In this document: piece after piece, positions 1 through 7,582 of the stretch | Layout of the letters: each line of letters begins with the position of its first letter | How positions within the stretch are numbered: position 1 is the first letter of the stretch | Source of the DNA: Alphaproteobacteria bacterium | Lineage (GTDB): Bacteria; Pseudomonadota; Alphaproteobacteria; CAAHEQ01; UBA3637 | Direction: 5' to 3' | Assembly: GCA_017412085.1 (NCBI GenBank) | Contig: JAFPYS010000015.1 | Location: 1 to 39,410 of the forward strand | DNA: 39,410 nucleotides | Position numbers and translations under genes: made by a program | The notes under the pieces: generated by a model | What the model saw: only the letters and a program-made list of their open reading frames with translations | Told to the model about the DNA's origin: nothing | Database searches by the model: none

Positions 1-74
1 ACGCATTTTAAAGGAACGTTTTTGTATGTTGGGAAAGTAAATTGAGATTTGTTAACAAACGAAAGGAACATAAA

Positions 75-479
75 ATGAGAAATACAGAATCCGGCCGTTC
101 AATGGTCGAAATGTTGGGCGTGTTAGCCATTATCGGTGTGTTATCCGTTGGTGGTATCGCTGGTTACACAATGGCTATGAAAAATTATAAGGCAAATGAA
201 ATTATTAATAGTTTTGCCTTGGCTGCTATGGCAATAAATGAAGCGGGAGCCGGGGCTAATCTAGGCCCAGAAGATCTTGCAGCCAAGGGGATTGCGATGC
301 CTCCTGGTTGTACTGCCGGCTTTTCTGGTGGTGAGTTCAGTGGTATAATAAATGTGGGATGCGATTCAACTGCCGATGTTGTGCAAATAGTACGTGACAA
401 AGTTGGAACGGATTCTACAAAGAATGTTTATGCAGAGCAGAATAGTGGCACAGCAGCGGTTATTCATTATAAATTTTAG
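75..479 (+). CDS. Type IV prepilin-like / pseudopilin protein
   Basis: A 134-residue prepilin-like protein, probably a pilus or pseudopilus subunit that sits in the inner membrane before assembly. The short polar leader MRNTESG is followed by RSMVEMLGVLAIIGVLSV, a hydrophobic helix with Glu at +5 if prepilin peptidase cuts after Gly7, as in type IV pilins. The +1 residue would be Arg instead of the usual Phe or Met. Two cysteines near residues 83 and 99 could form a C-terminal disulfide loop. I chose the ATG at 75 because AAAGGA lies just upstream; an in-frame TTG at 42 has no ribosome site. A terminator follows at 509-538, so it may be transcribed apart from the ATPase gene downstream. The pilin class is clear from the N-terminus; the system it belongs to is not. 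Confidence 0.8.
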   Translation: MRNTESGRSMVEMLGVLAIIGVLSVGGIAGYTMAMKNYKANEIINSFALAAMAINEAGAGANLGPEDLAAKGIAMPPGCTAGFSGGEFSGIINVGCDSTADVVQIVRDKVGTDSTKNVYAEQNSGTAAVIHYKF

Positions 480-508
480 TGTAAGGCTATAGATCATTAA
501 AAGCGCAT

Positions 509-538
509 AAAAACGGGAGCCGATTGGTTCCTGTTTTT
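509..538 (+). terminator. Rho-independent terminator after the prepilin gene
   Basis: A 13-bp stem (AAAAACGGGAGCC pairing with GGTTCCTGTTTTT, including G-U pairs) closes a GATT loop and ends in a T-run. It lies 30 bases after the pilin stop codon. The A-tract before the stem means it could also work in the opposite direction. Confidence 0.8.
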
Positions 539-604
539 ATGTTACAAAAAACGCTTGCAAAAAGATAAAAAAAAGGCAATGATAAAAGAAAAGAGGAGGT
601 TTTT

Positions 605-2065
605 ATGTTTGAACGTTTTTTAAAGGGAACAAAATCGGCAACACCGCCCGCAACACCTAAAGCGGCTACCCCTGGTACTGACGTACAACGTCCTGTTCCA
701 GCCGCAAAGCCGGCGGAAGCTCCTGAGCCTCCTGTTTCTGCGGCGCAAGCTCCAAGCGAACCAACACAAACTCCTGTCCCAGAGAAAGTTCAAGAACCAT
801 TAAAACCCGTTCGTGAAGAACCAATGGCGGATTCAATTGATCCTGCTGCCCGTCCACCGATGGCACACAATCCAATGCAAGGAAACAGTATGCCATCCGC
901 GGTTCCTGAGCTGCCAGATGAAGAAGAGGCGCCAGAGGACGCTTTGCCGGTGGATGATGTTCCAGATAATACACCGCCGCCAGACCCCCCTTCATTTTTG
1001 CAAGAAAAAGATACTCCCAATGAGGATTCTGATGATGCAAAGGAAGAAAAGAAAGCGCCGGTTATACAGCCAACAATGGGGGCAACAAAAGAGCCGGAAA
1101 CCGTTCGGGGTGAGTCATTGCATACCGTTGATTTTGCTGATATTTGGTATACCCCAGAAGGAATCGCTTATGTTCGTGATAAAAGCACAAGATTTGCCTT
1201 GACCCCTATTGAAACAGACGATTTGGAAGATTTTCATAAGGCGTTGGAACAAGGTTTTACAGGAATGTCCAGCTATGCGATTAAATTTGCCGGAGATTCT
1301 TATCGTGTGGAACGTGTGAACACCATAGATGGTTTGCAATATAACTGTCGAAAAATGCCAACAACAACACCGGAAATTGAAACATTGGGATTTGAGCCAC
1401 AAATCGTGAAGCATTTGACAAGTTTGAGTCGTTCTTCCGGATTATTGTTGTTTGCTGGTCCAACGGGCCAAGGTAAAACAACAACAGTTTCCTCGCTGAT
1501 GAAACGTTATTTGGATACAGATGGTGGCTTTTTGTATACGATTGAAGATCCACCAGAAATGCCGTTGTCCGGTATATATCATTCCAAAAATGGCGGATTA
1601 GGTTTGTGTAAGCAGGTGCCCGTTGAAAATGATCAGTGGGGTGCGGGATTGCGTTCTGCGTTACGTTCTAAACCGCGGTATATTTTAGTGGGTGAAATTC
1701 GAACACCCGAAACGGCCAGCCAATGTTTGGTGGCAGCCACTTCTGGTCACTTGGTGCTATCAACAATTCACGCCAATGGTGTGGAGGATGCTTTAAATTC
1801 CATCATTAAATATGCTGCATCCACAGGGTTGGATAATGGTTTGGTGGCCGATCTTTTGGCGCGTGGTATTTTGGGCGTGATACACCAAAGGTTAGAGGGT
1901 ACAAACAAGTTGAAATTGGTATATCAATCGGCATTTGCTAATCCCAACGCGCAGGCGGCGGATCAGATGCGTATGGCTATTCGAGATACGAACATCAACT
2001 TAGCAACGTTTATGGAACAACAAAAGACGCGGCTGGAACGCGGCTTACCAATGTTTAGGGAGTAA
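605..2065 (+). CDS. PilT/GspE-family secretion or pilus ATPase
   Basis: A 486-residue secretion ATPase of the type II/IV family (PF00437), which hydrolyses ATP at the inner membrane to drive pilus extension, retraction or substrate export. Residues 15-165 or so are rich in Pro, Ala, Glu and Asp and look disordered. The conserved part begins near residue 175. Walker A is GPTGQGKT at 285-292, an Asp-box-like stretch IEDPPEMP lies near 317, a Walker B region ILVGEIR near 360 and the His box STIHANG near 387. The core resembles PilT and DotB more than GspE, since no four-cysteine zinc motif is seen. AGAGGAGG precedes the ATG at 605. The next small gene starts six bases after the stop. No inner-membrane platform or secretin gene is visible in the window, so its partners must lie elsewhere. 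The long acidic, proline-rich N-terminus is unusual for PilT. Confidence 0.8.
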   Translation: MFERFLKGTKSATPPATPKAATPGTDVQRPVPAAKPAEAPEPPVSAAQAPSEPTQTPVPEKVQEPLKPVREEPMADSIDPAARPPMAHNPMQGNSMPSAVPELPDEEEAPEDALPVDDVPDNTPPPDPPSFLQEKDTPNEDSDDAKEEKKAPVIQPTMGATKEPETVRGESLHTVDFADIWYTPEGIAYVRDKSTRFALTPIETDDLEDFHKALEQGFTGMSSYAIKFAGDSYRVERVNTIDGLQYNCRKMPTTTPEIETLGFEPQIVKHLTSLSRSSGLLLFAGPTGQGKTTTVSSLMKRYLDTDGGFLYTIEDPPEMPLSGIYHSKNGGLGLCKQVPVENDQWGAGLRSALRSKPRYILVGEIRTPETASQCLVAATSGHLVLSTIHANGVEDALNSIIKYAASTGLDNGLVADLLARGILGVIHQRLEGTNKLKLVYQSAFANPNAQAADQMRMAIRDTNINLATFMEQQKTRLERGLPMFRE

Positions 2066-2070
2066 AGAAT

Positions 2071-2256
2071 ATGATGGGCGCTCTTGGAGATTTTTTTTAT
2101 TATATTACAAGTCCGATAATTATGTTTATCAAACAAGTTGCGGACAGCCTTTTATCGGCATCAAATTATGTGCTTAATTTTTTGATGTCCTTTTTGGAAG
2201 GCATTATGAACATTTTACAGGCTGTCTTGGACGCTATCACTGGTATCTTGAGCTGA
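2071..2256 (+). CDS. Small hydrophobic protein downstream of secretion ATPase
   Basis: I do not recognise this 61-residue protein. It is almost entirely hydrophobic or amphipathic, with a few acidic residues (DFF, ADS, EGI, LDA) spaced along what would be two helices, at about residues 5-25 and 30-60. It has no cleavable signal and no cysteines. The start lies six bases after the ATPase stop, with GGGAG at the end of that gene as a likely ribosome site, so the two are probably co-translated. ATG also occurs at 2074. Its last 42 bases overlap, tail to tail, the end of the DUF5665 gene on the other strand. A membrane partner of the ATPase is a guess from position only. The tight spacing and good ribosome site are the evidence that it is real. 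Confidence 0.55.
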   Translation: MMGALGDFFYYITSPIIMFIKQVADSLLSASNYVLNFLMSFLEGIMNILQAVLDAITGILS

Positions 2257-2598
2257 TTGATGTTGCCGAGGCGGATGTTGTTGATGAACCGGTTGATAGC
2301 GGCTTTGTAATGTGGCTTGCACTTCCTTCATCATATCGCTTAGGTACGGCACGTTCAGGTTGATCAGAGCACTGATAATTTTAAAGATAATAGCGATTAC
2401 TAAAGTGGCACCAATCGTTAAACCAACGCCACGGGCAATACCACTGACAAGATTTAACCAAATTAAACGAGAGGTTTTATTCAAATTCGTAACGTAATCT
2501 CCCACACGCATGCGCTCTAAACGATCGGCTAATTTTTCTAACTGAGTAATTTTTTCTTTTTGTGCCGGAGTCATTTGTTCGGTTTGTTTTTTTGTCAT
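2215..2598 (-). CDS. DUF5665 family membrane protein
   Basis: A 127-residue protein that I match to DUF5665 by eye; function unknown. A charged N-terminal helix (about residues 10-40, with ADRLERMRVGDYV) leads into a segment with WLNLVSGIARGVGLTIGA and then a second hydrophobic stretch to about residue 85. It therefore looks like a small inner-membrane protein with a cytoplasmic N-terminus. The C-terminal 25 residues are rich in Gln, His and Ser and look disordered. AAGGAG lies within the end of the glycosyltransferase gene, and the start ATG overlaps that gene's TGA, so it is translationally coupled as the last gene of the long envelope operon. Its 3' end overlaps the convergent 61-residue gene by 42 bases. 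Confidence 0.7.
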   Translation of the reverse strand: MTKKQTEQMTPAQKEKITQLEKLADRLERMRVGDYVTNLNKTSRLIWLNLVSGIARGVGLTIGATLVIAIIFKIISALINLNVPYLSDMMKEVQATLQSRYQPVHQQHPPRQHQSAQDTSDSVQDSL

Positions 2599-3725
2599 TT
2601 TAAAATCTCCTTATATAATTTTAAAGTTTTTTCACACATTGTTTGAATAGAAAAATGATTATAGGTATTTTGTGCTGCCGCTTGTTCCATTTTTTTCTTT
2701 TGGGCGGGCGACATATCTAATACTTTATCCAGAGCCTTTGCAAGGGCCGGTATGTTTCCTACGGGCGTTAAAAAGCCTGTTTTTCCATCCACAATTGTTT
2801 CCACGGGACCACCGTGGTTAAAAGCAATCACAATCTTGTGCATAGCGTTGGCTTCTGTGATTGTGCGGCCAAAAGCTTCAGGGATTAAAGAGGTAGACAC
2901 AACAATATCTGCGGTTGCATAAGCTAATGGCATTTGATCGCCCGGCAGAGAAATAATTTTCAGGGAAGTCTCATCGGGCAGTTTTTTAATCAAGTTATTT
3001 AGCTCTTCTTGGTATTGTGGTGTTGCTTTTCCACCAATAAGCAAACACGTCACCTCGTGATGTTTCATTTTATTGAGCGCTTGTAATAACTCTAATTGCC
3101 CCTTTGGTTTTGAAAGCCGTGCAACCAACATAATAATTGGTTTTTCTGTTGGAATTTGATATTTTGTTGTAAATTCATCTAGCTGTTTTTGTGAGATTTT
3201 ATCGGGATCAAATCTTTTTAAATCAGCGCCCCGATGAATGACATGAATTTTGTTTTCGGGATAATGGTAAACGGAAATTAAATGTTGTTTAACATAATCG
3301 GATACGGCGATTGTACACAACCCCTTCAACATCACGCGATTATACAGTTTTTTTATAGCCGGTTTAATGCCATAAATACCGTGATATGAAGAAATAAAAG
3401 GAATCCCCGTCTTTCGGGATGCCAACCACACGGACCAAGCGGGTGCACGAGATCTAACATGCATCAAAGCCACATCATTTTGTTTAGCAATCTTGGCCAG
3501 CTTTTTTGCATTCATCCAAATTTTAAATGGATTTTTGGTTTGAACGGGAAGTGTTATATGTTTTACGCCGATTTTTTTTAACAACTCAACCATGGGCCCA
3601 CCAGAAGACACAACAATATTCGGCATGCGGGCCTTTTGAAGAGCGGTTGCAATTTCAACGGTTCCAACTTCTACACCACCTTGTTTAAGTGAAGGTAAAA
3701 CTTGCATGATCGTTTTTTGTTTCAT
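2595..3725 (-). CDS. Glycosyltransferase family 4 (GT-B fold)
   Basis: A 376-residue glycosyltransferase of the GT4 family, which transfers a sugar from a nucleotide-sugar donor, usually to a lipid or glycan acceptor on the cytoplasmic side of the inner membrane. The N-terminal half has the Gly-rich motif QGGVEVGTVEIA near residue 15. The C-terminal half carries LVARLSKPKGQ near 200 and the retaining-enzyme EX7E motif EAFGRTITE near 285, then GGPVETI. AAGGAG sits eight bases before the ATG. The gene follows the lipoprotein gene by 12 bases in the lipid A operon, so a role in lipopolysaccharide core or another envelope glycan is plausible, but donor and acceptor cannot be read from the sequence. 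Confidence 0.85.
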   Translation of the reverse strand: MKQKTIMQVLPSLKQGGVEVGTVEIATALQKARMPNIVVSSGGPMVELLKKIGVKHITLPVQTKNPFKIWMNAKKLAKIAKQNDVALMHVRSRAPAWSVWLASRKTGIPFISSYHGIYGIKPAIKKLYNRVMLKGLCTIAVSDYVKQHLISVYHYPENKIHVIHRGADLKRFDPDKISQKQLDEFTTKYQIPTEKPIIMLVARLSKPKGQLELLQALNKMKHHEVTCLLIGGKATPQYQEELNNLIKKLPDETSLKIISLPGDQMPLAYATADIVVSTSLIPEAFGRTITEANAMHKIVIAFNHGGPVETIVDGKTGFLTPVGNIPALAKALDKVLDMSPAQKKKMEQAAAQNTYNHFSIQTMCEKTLKLYKEILK

Positions 3726-3737
3726 ATAAAGCTCTCC

Positions 3738-4151
3738 TTACATCGGGAACACTTGTCTATTTTGCGTCGCGGGCAATCTTTGATGATAATGGCGCGCTGT
3801 CATGCACTCTTCATAGGAATCATAGTCCACAGACCAGTCATCCTGTGCAGAGTTAACATACAATGGATGAGCGCCTGGGTAAGGTACAAATTGAGCCCAA
3901 ACGCCGGATGGGGCATCATTATCAAAACGCAATTTCATTTCCTTTGGCTTTTCAGAGAATAGGGGGATGCTGGGCCATTCAAACGGGAATAAGTCGGCTT
4001 CTTGCATACATTCGCGGTGATCTTTTACAAACCAGGCTACGCCTGTGTTGGGGCGTTCCCAATAAAAGACTTTCTGGCCTTCCTCACCAACCATCGCTTG
4101 GCATCCCAATAAGCCGCATGTAAAGATCAGAATTGCAAAGATTTTTTTCAT
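3738..4151 (-). CDS. Putative outer-membrane or periplasmic lipoprotein
   Basis: A 137-residue predicted lipoprotein of unknown function. MKKIFAILIFTCGLLGC is a signal peptide with the lipobox LLGC, giving an acylated Cys17. The mature part is rich in aromatic residues and acids and has three further cysteines or Cys-containing motifs (REC, EEC), which could form disulfides in the periplasm. I recognise no domain. GGGGAG lies upstream of the ATG. It sits 14 bases after the fzlA-like gene and 12 bases before the glycosyltransferase gene, so it belongs to the same transcript as the lpx genes. A role in the cell envelope is inferred from that context and the signal peptide alone. Confidence 0.75.
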   Translation of the reverse strand: MKKIFAILIFTCGLLGCQAMVGEEGQKVFYWERPNTGVAWFVKDHRECMQEADLFPFEWPSIPLFSEKPKEMKLRFDNDAPSGVWAQFVPYPGAHPLYVNSAQDDWSVDYDSYEECMTARHYHQRLPATQNRQVFPM

Positions 4152-4165
4152 CTGATTCTTCTCCC

Positions 4166-4843
4166 CTAAAAATCCAAATCGGTATAACCCTCTGCTGGCA
4201 TTATACCACCAACTTTATCTTGAAGTAAAGATTTAAATGAAGCCCTGGATTTTATTTTGGCATACCATGTTTTAATATCGGACAATTTATTCCAATTTAA
4301 TTCTCCTAGATAATCCAAAACGGATAATTGTGCTGCGACAGCTAAATCGGCATAAGAAATATGTCTTCCGCCCAAATAAGATCTGCGCGAGGCAATCCAA
4401 TCTAGATATGGCATCAGAATGGTATAATTTTTTCTTGCAGCGCGCAACACATTAGAATCAGGAACGCCTTTGTGTTGCAAAGCTTTGTAAACACGTTCAT
4501 CCAAAATTGGCTTAACAACATCACGGTAAAAGGTGGAATGCACCCATTCAATTAGTCGGCGTACTTCTGCGCGCCCTCTGGGGGTTTCTCCCAGCAAATC
4601 AGGCAACGGATTAATTTCGTTTAAATAAGCACAAATGGTTGTTGCTCCGCTTAATAAGTAATCATCTGGCTCAGCAATCATGGGTAATATTCCCAAAGGA
4701 TTTTTTTCTAAAAAAGCGGGACGTCTTTCCCAAGGGATTTCGGTTAACAAGGCATGAGGAATGCCCTTTTCATAGAAAGCCAAGCGCACCAAACGGCAAA
4801 ACGGGCACAGAGGATAATGATAAATCAAAGTTCTGTCTGTCAT
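4166..4843 (-). CDS. fzlA: FzlA-like glutathione-S-transferase-fold division protein
   Basis: A 225-residue protein with a GST fold: a thioredoxin-like N-terminal domain to about residue 80 (with IPWERRPAFLEKNPLG and the SGATTICAYL stretch) and an all-helical C-terminal domain. The features that point to FzlA, the alphaproteobacterial FtsZ-binding regulator of constriction, are AEVRRLIEWV near 100, DYLGELNW near 185, KTWYAKIKSR and the very end YTDLDF, as I remember for FzlA proteins. FzlA lacks ordinary GST activity and in Caulobacter bundles FtsZ and promotes septal synthesis. The N-terminus carries a CPFC pair (Cys13, Cys16), so a redox role is a possible alternative. The start ATG overlaps the lpxB TGA, which couples the two. 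An ordinary GST remains possible. Confidence 0.65.
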   Translation of the reverse strand: MTDRTLIYHYPLCPFCRLVRLAFYEKGIPHALLTEIPWERRPAFLEKNPLGILPMIAEPDDYLLSGATTICAYLNEINPLPDLLGETPRGRAEVRRLIEWVHSTFYRDVVKPILDERVYKALQHKGVPDSNVLRAARKNYTILMPYLDWIASRRSYLGGRHISYADLAVAAQLSVLDYLGELNWNKLSDIKTWYAKIKSRASFKSLLQDKVGGIMPAEGYTDLDF

Positions 4844-5973
4844 GTGTTCCTCGCCAGTTTAATCAGATGTTGTGCCACCTTTTCAGACGGAGAGGATTCT
4901 AGACCTAATTTTTCCAGGGCAGCATGTGTGTCCTGCTGTTTGTTATTAAGTAAAGATCTCATGGTTGCTGTGATCTTCGGAACGGTACAGTTTTCTTGCA
5001 GTAATTCGGGAATAATGGGGGCATCCATAATTAAATTGATAAGATTGACATATTTAATTTTTAAAACGCGTCGCGCAAGCGCGGCGGTAATAGGATTCAT
5101 ACGATATGCAATCAAGTGGGGCACGCCAGCCATGGCCAATTCCAGACTCACCGTTCCGCTGGCCGCAATCGCACCAGACGCCGCTGCAAAAGCGTTGTAA
5201 CGTTCTTGTTCGCCCGTGACAATTAAGTGTGGTGTTTGCCAATTTTCCAATTTTTTTTCAATTTTTTCGCGAACGGTTTCTACGGTTGGAATGACGACAA
5301 ATAAATCTGGATTTGTGGCAACCAAATTATCTGCCGCCTGAATAAAATCATCAAGCAAATAATTTATTTCATTGGATCGGCTGCCGGGCAATACACACAA
5401 AATTTGTTTGTTTGCGGGAATTTGGTGTTCATCACGAAAAACGGTGGCATCCCCTTTGTCTGCACCGCCTTCAATAACTGGATGTCCTACAAATGTAGCG
5501 GGCATGCCATAGGGGGCAAAATAACCCGGTTCATTGGGCAATAGGCAGAATAAATGATCGATAAAATGCCCAATTGTTTTGGCGCGCTTTTTGTTCCAAG
5601 CCCACACTTGGGGTGCGACCAAGTGAACATGCGGTACAGTACATCCGTTTTTCTTCAATGCTTTGTGAACGCGGATTGAGAAAGAATAGCTGTCGATCGT
5701 CATAATAATATTAGGCTTAACCTTGTTGATATCGTGTTGGATGTCATCAAAGTGGGCTAATATCTTGGGTAAATTGGGTAAAACTTCAAAAAATCCCATC
5801 ACCGCTAAATCCTTGATATTGAACAAAGATTGCAATCCTTCGGTTTGCATGCTCTCTCCACCAACACCAAAAATTTGGACGTCCGGTTCAAGTTTTTTGA
5901 GCGCGTGCATGACACGAGCGCCCAATAAGTCGCCAGAAGGTTCGCCCGCAATCAAATACACTTTTAAACTCAT
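4840..5973 (-). CDS. lpxB: Lipid-A-disaccharide synthase
   Basis: A 377-residue GT19 glycosyltransferase that joins 2,3-diacylglucosamine 1-phosphate to UDP-2,3-diacylglucosamine and releases UDP, forming the lipid A disaccharide at the inner face of the inner membrane. The N-terminus AGEPSGDLLGARVMHAL and the motif GVGGESMQ near residue 37 are diagnostic, as are the MGFFEVLPNLPKI region, APQVWAWNKKRA near 123, the donor-site LPGSRSNEI near 196 and ASGTVSLELA near 275. Length is normal for the family. Its ATG overlaps the lpxI TGA and its TGA overlaps the fzlA ATG, so the three are translationally coupled. Confidence 0.97.
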   Translation of the reverse strand: MSLKVYLIAGEPSGDLLGARVMHALKKLEPDVQIFGVGGESMQTEGLQSLFNIKDLAVMGFFEVLPNLPKILAHFDDIQHDINKVKPNIIMTIDSYSFSIRVHKALKKNGCTVPHVHLVAPQVWAWNKKRAKTIGHFIDHLFCLLPNEPGYFAPYGMPATFVGHPVIEGGADKGDATVFRDEHQIPANKQILCVLPGSRSNEINYLLDDFIQAADNLVATNPDLFVVIPTVETVREKIEKKLENWQTPHLIVTGEQERYNAFAAASGAIAASGTVSLELAMAGVPHLIAYRMNPITAALARRVLKIKYVNLINLIMDAPIIPELLQENCTVPKITATMRSLLNNKQQDTHAALEKLGLESSPSEKVAQHLIKLARNT

Positions 5974-6788
5974 TTAACTTCTACTCCAATAATAAAAACC
6001 CCCAACTGATTAGCCAATTTGATGGCTTTTTCCGCTTCGCTGAACAAAACAGAATCTGCCTGTACAGCAATACCCGCTAAGCCAGCTTCGGCGACTGATT
6101 GCACCGTATTTGGTCCAATGGTCGGCAGATCAGCGCGGCGATCTTGTTGAGGTTTTGCAACTTTGATCAAAACGCCACGCCCCCCTTTTCGACGTAGCGC
6201 CTTGGAACGATGAATCAAAGCATCTGTGCCTTCAATTCCTTCCACAGCCAGTACAAGGCCTTGCTGGACAATAACGGCCTGTCCGACATCAACTTCTCCC
6301 AGTTTTCGGGCCACCTGAACGCCGCGTTTTATATCGGCTGTATCTTGTGCCGTTGGAATTAAACGACCATACACCCCCTTTTTAATAAGTAAATGGGGTA
6401 GAATTTGATCAATTCCAACAACCTTAAATCCTTCTTTTTCTATCTCTTTAATTAAAATTTTTAAAAGGGCATCATCTCCCAAAGCTTTTTTGCCATATTT
6501 TAATAGCATTTTAAAGCATTTCCAGTCGGGCCATAAGCCGACAAAGGAAGGGCGTCTAACGGCGCCAATCATGACAACTTCTTCAACGTTATTTTTTTTA
6601 AATAATTTAAAGCCTTTACCCAAACCGCCCAGGCGAATCCATCCCAGAGGAGTTCCTTTGGGTAGGGCGTCTTTTTCAAGACATCCTTTTAATCCCACAA
6701 CAAAATAGGGACGCTTCATCTGTTCGCAAGCTTGCACCAAGCAAATGGGTAAAGCGCCAGCACCAGCAATGATCCCTAATTTTTTCAT
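5970..6788 (-). CDS. lpxI: UDP-2,3-diacylglucosamine diphosphatase LpxI
   Basis: A 272-residue LpxI (formerly DUF1009), which hydrolyses UDP-2,3-diacylglucosamine to lipid X and UMP just before LpxB. LpxI replaces the unrelated LpxH in most alphaproteobacteria. Visible family marks are LGIIAGAGALP at the N-terminus, VMIGAVRRPSF near residue 75, the DGRL-like KGVYGRLIPT, and the active-site region KPQQDRRADLPTIGP near 215, which contains the conserved Asp. The gene starts two bases after lpxA, with AAAGGAAAT at the end of lpxA as ribosome site, and overlaps lpxB by four bases. Confidence 0.95.
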   Translation of the reverse strand: MKKLGIIAGAGALPICLVQACEQMKRPYFVVGLKGCLEKDALPKGTPLGWIRLGGLGKGFKLFKKNNVEEVVMIGAVRRPSFVGLWPDWKCFKMLLKYGKKALGDDALLKILIKEIEKEGFKVVGIDQILPHLLIKKGVYGRLIPTAQDTADIKRGVQVARKLGEVDVGQAVIVQQGLVLAVEGIEGTDALIHRSKALRRKGGRGVLIKVAKPQQDRRADLPTIGPNTVQSVAEAGLAGIAVQADSVLFSEAEKAIKLANQLGVFIIGVEVK

Positions 6789-6790
6789 TT

Positions 6791-7579
6791 TTATTTCCTT
6801 TCAGGATGTAAAATGCCGTTTTTGGATGGATTTTGACAGAAAGTAAGAACTTTTTGAACCAATGGATTTGAGCTGTTTTCAGCAACCAATTTTGCCAAAC
6901 GATCCCCAAAAACGCCTTCCCCTGAAAGAAACAGTTCTTTAAAGACTTTTTGTAGTTCCATTACAAGGGTTTTATCCACCCCGGCGCGTTGTAATCCAAC
7001 CAAATTCAAACCCGCCAATCCATCTTTCATAACAATACCAAACGGAATAACGTCTTTCGGAATACCACACATGCCGCCAATCATCGCGCCTTCGCCAATT
7101 CTGGTAAATTGAAGCACGCCAGCCATGGCGCCGATAATGGCCCGATTTTCAACAATAACATGCCCCGCCAAACCGGCGTTATTACTCATCACAATATCAT
7201 CTCCAACAACGCAATCGTGTGCGACATGGGACCCAACCAAAAACCAGTTGCGGGAACCAATGATGGTAATTTTTTTATCCACATCTGAACCGGTGTGTGC
7301 GGTAAAATGTTCGCGGAAGATATTATCATTTCCAACAACCAGTTTCGTGTCTGTTGCCTTGTTACGCTTATGTTGACAAGGAAGGCCCAAACTTGCAAAA
7401 GGATATAACGTATTACCTGTTCCAATTTCAGTATCCCCATCAATAACATTGTGAGATATTAAGCGTGTGCCAGCACCAATTCTTACTTGGGGTCCTATTG
7501 TACAAAAGGGACCCACCTCCACATCATCGGCCAGTTCGGCCTTTGGATCAACAATACTTAAAGGATGAATTTTCGCCAT
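6791..7579 (-). CDS. lpxA: UDP-N-acetylglucosamine acyltransferase (divergent)
   Basis: A 262-residue left-handed beta-helix acyltransferase that puts the 3-hydroxyacyl chain on UDP-GlcNAc, the first step of lipid A synthesis. Hexapeptide repeats fill residues 5-190 and a helical C-terminal domain follows. The catalytic His (Escherichia coli His125) is kept in SHVAHDC, along with the equivalents of His122 and His144 and the Gly that allows long acyl chains. By eye, however, the usual AVHQF is GVLQF here, so His160 is Leu, Asp74 appears to be His and Glu200 is Val. These substrate-pocket changes are unusual. It lies three bases after lpxD; the fabZ gene normally found between them is absent. 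Its place between lpxD and lpxI supports LpxA over a paralogue. Confidence 0.88.
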   Translation of the reverse strand: MAKIHPLSIVDPKAELADDVEVGPFCTIGPQVRIGAGTRLISHNVIDGDTEIGTGNTLYPFASLGLPCQHKRNKATDTKLVVGNDNIFREHFTAHTGSDVDKKITIIGSRNWFLVGSHVAHDCVVGDDIVMSNNAGLAGHVIVENRAIIGAMAGVLQFTRIGEGAMIGGMCGIPKDVIPFGIVMKDGLAGLNLVGLQRAGVDKTLVMELQKVFKELFLSGEGVFGDRLAKLVAENSSNPLVQKVLTFCQNPSKNGILHPERK

Positions 7580-7582
7580 CGT

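Noticed and set aside
541-600. A possible promoter (TTGCAA with a GATAAA-like -10) before the secretion ATPase
   Set aside because: Spacing is 19 bases or more and the stretch is mostly A, so chance matches are likely.
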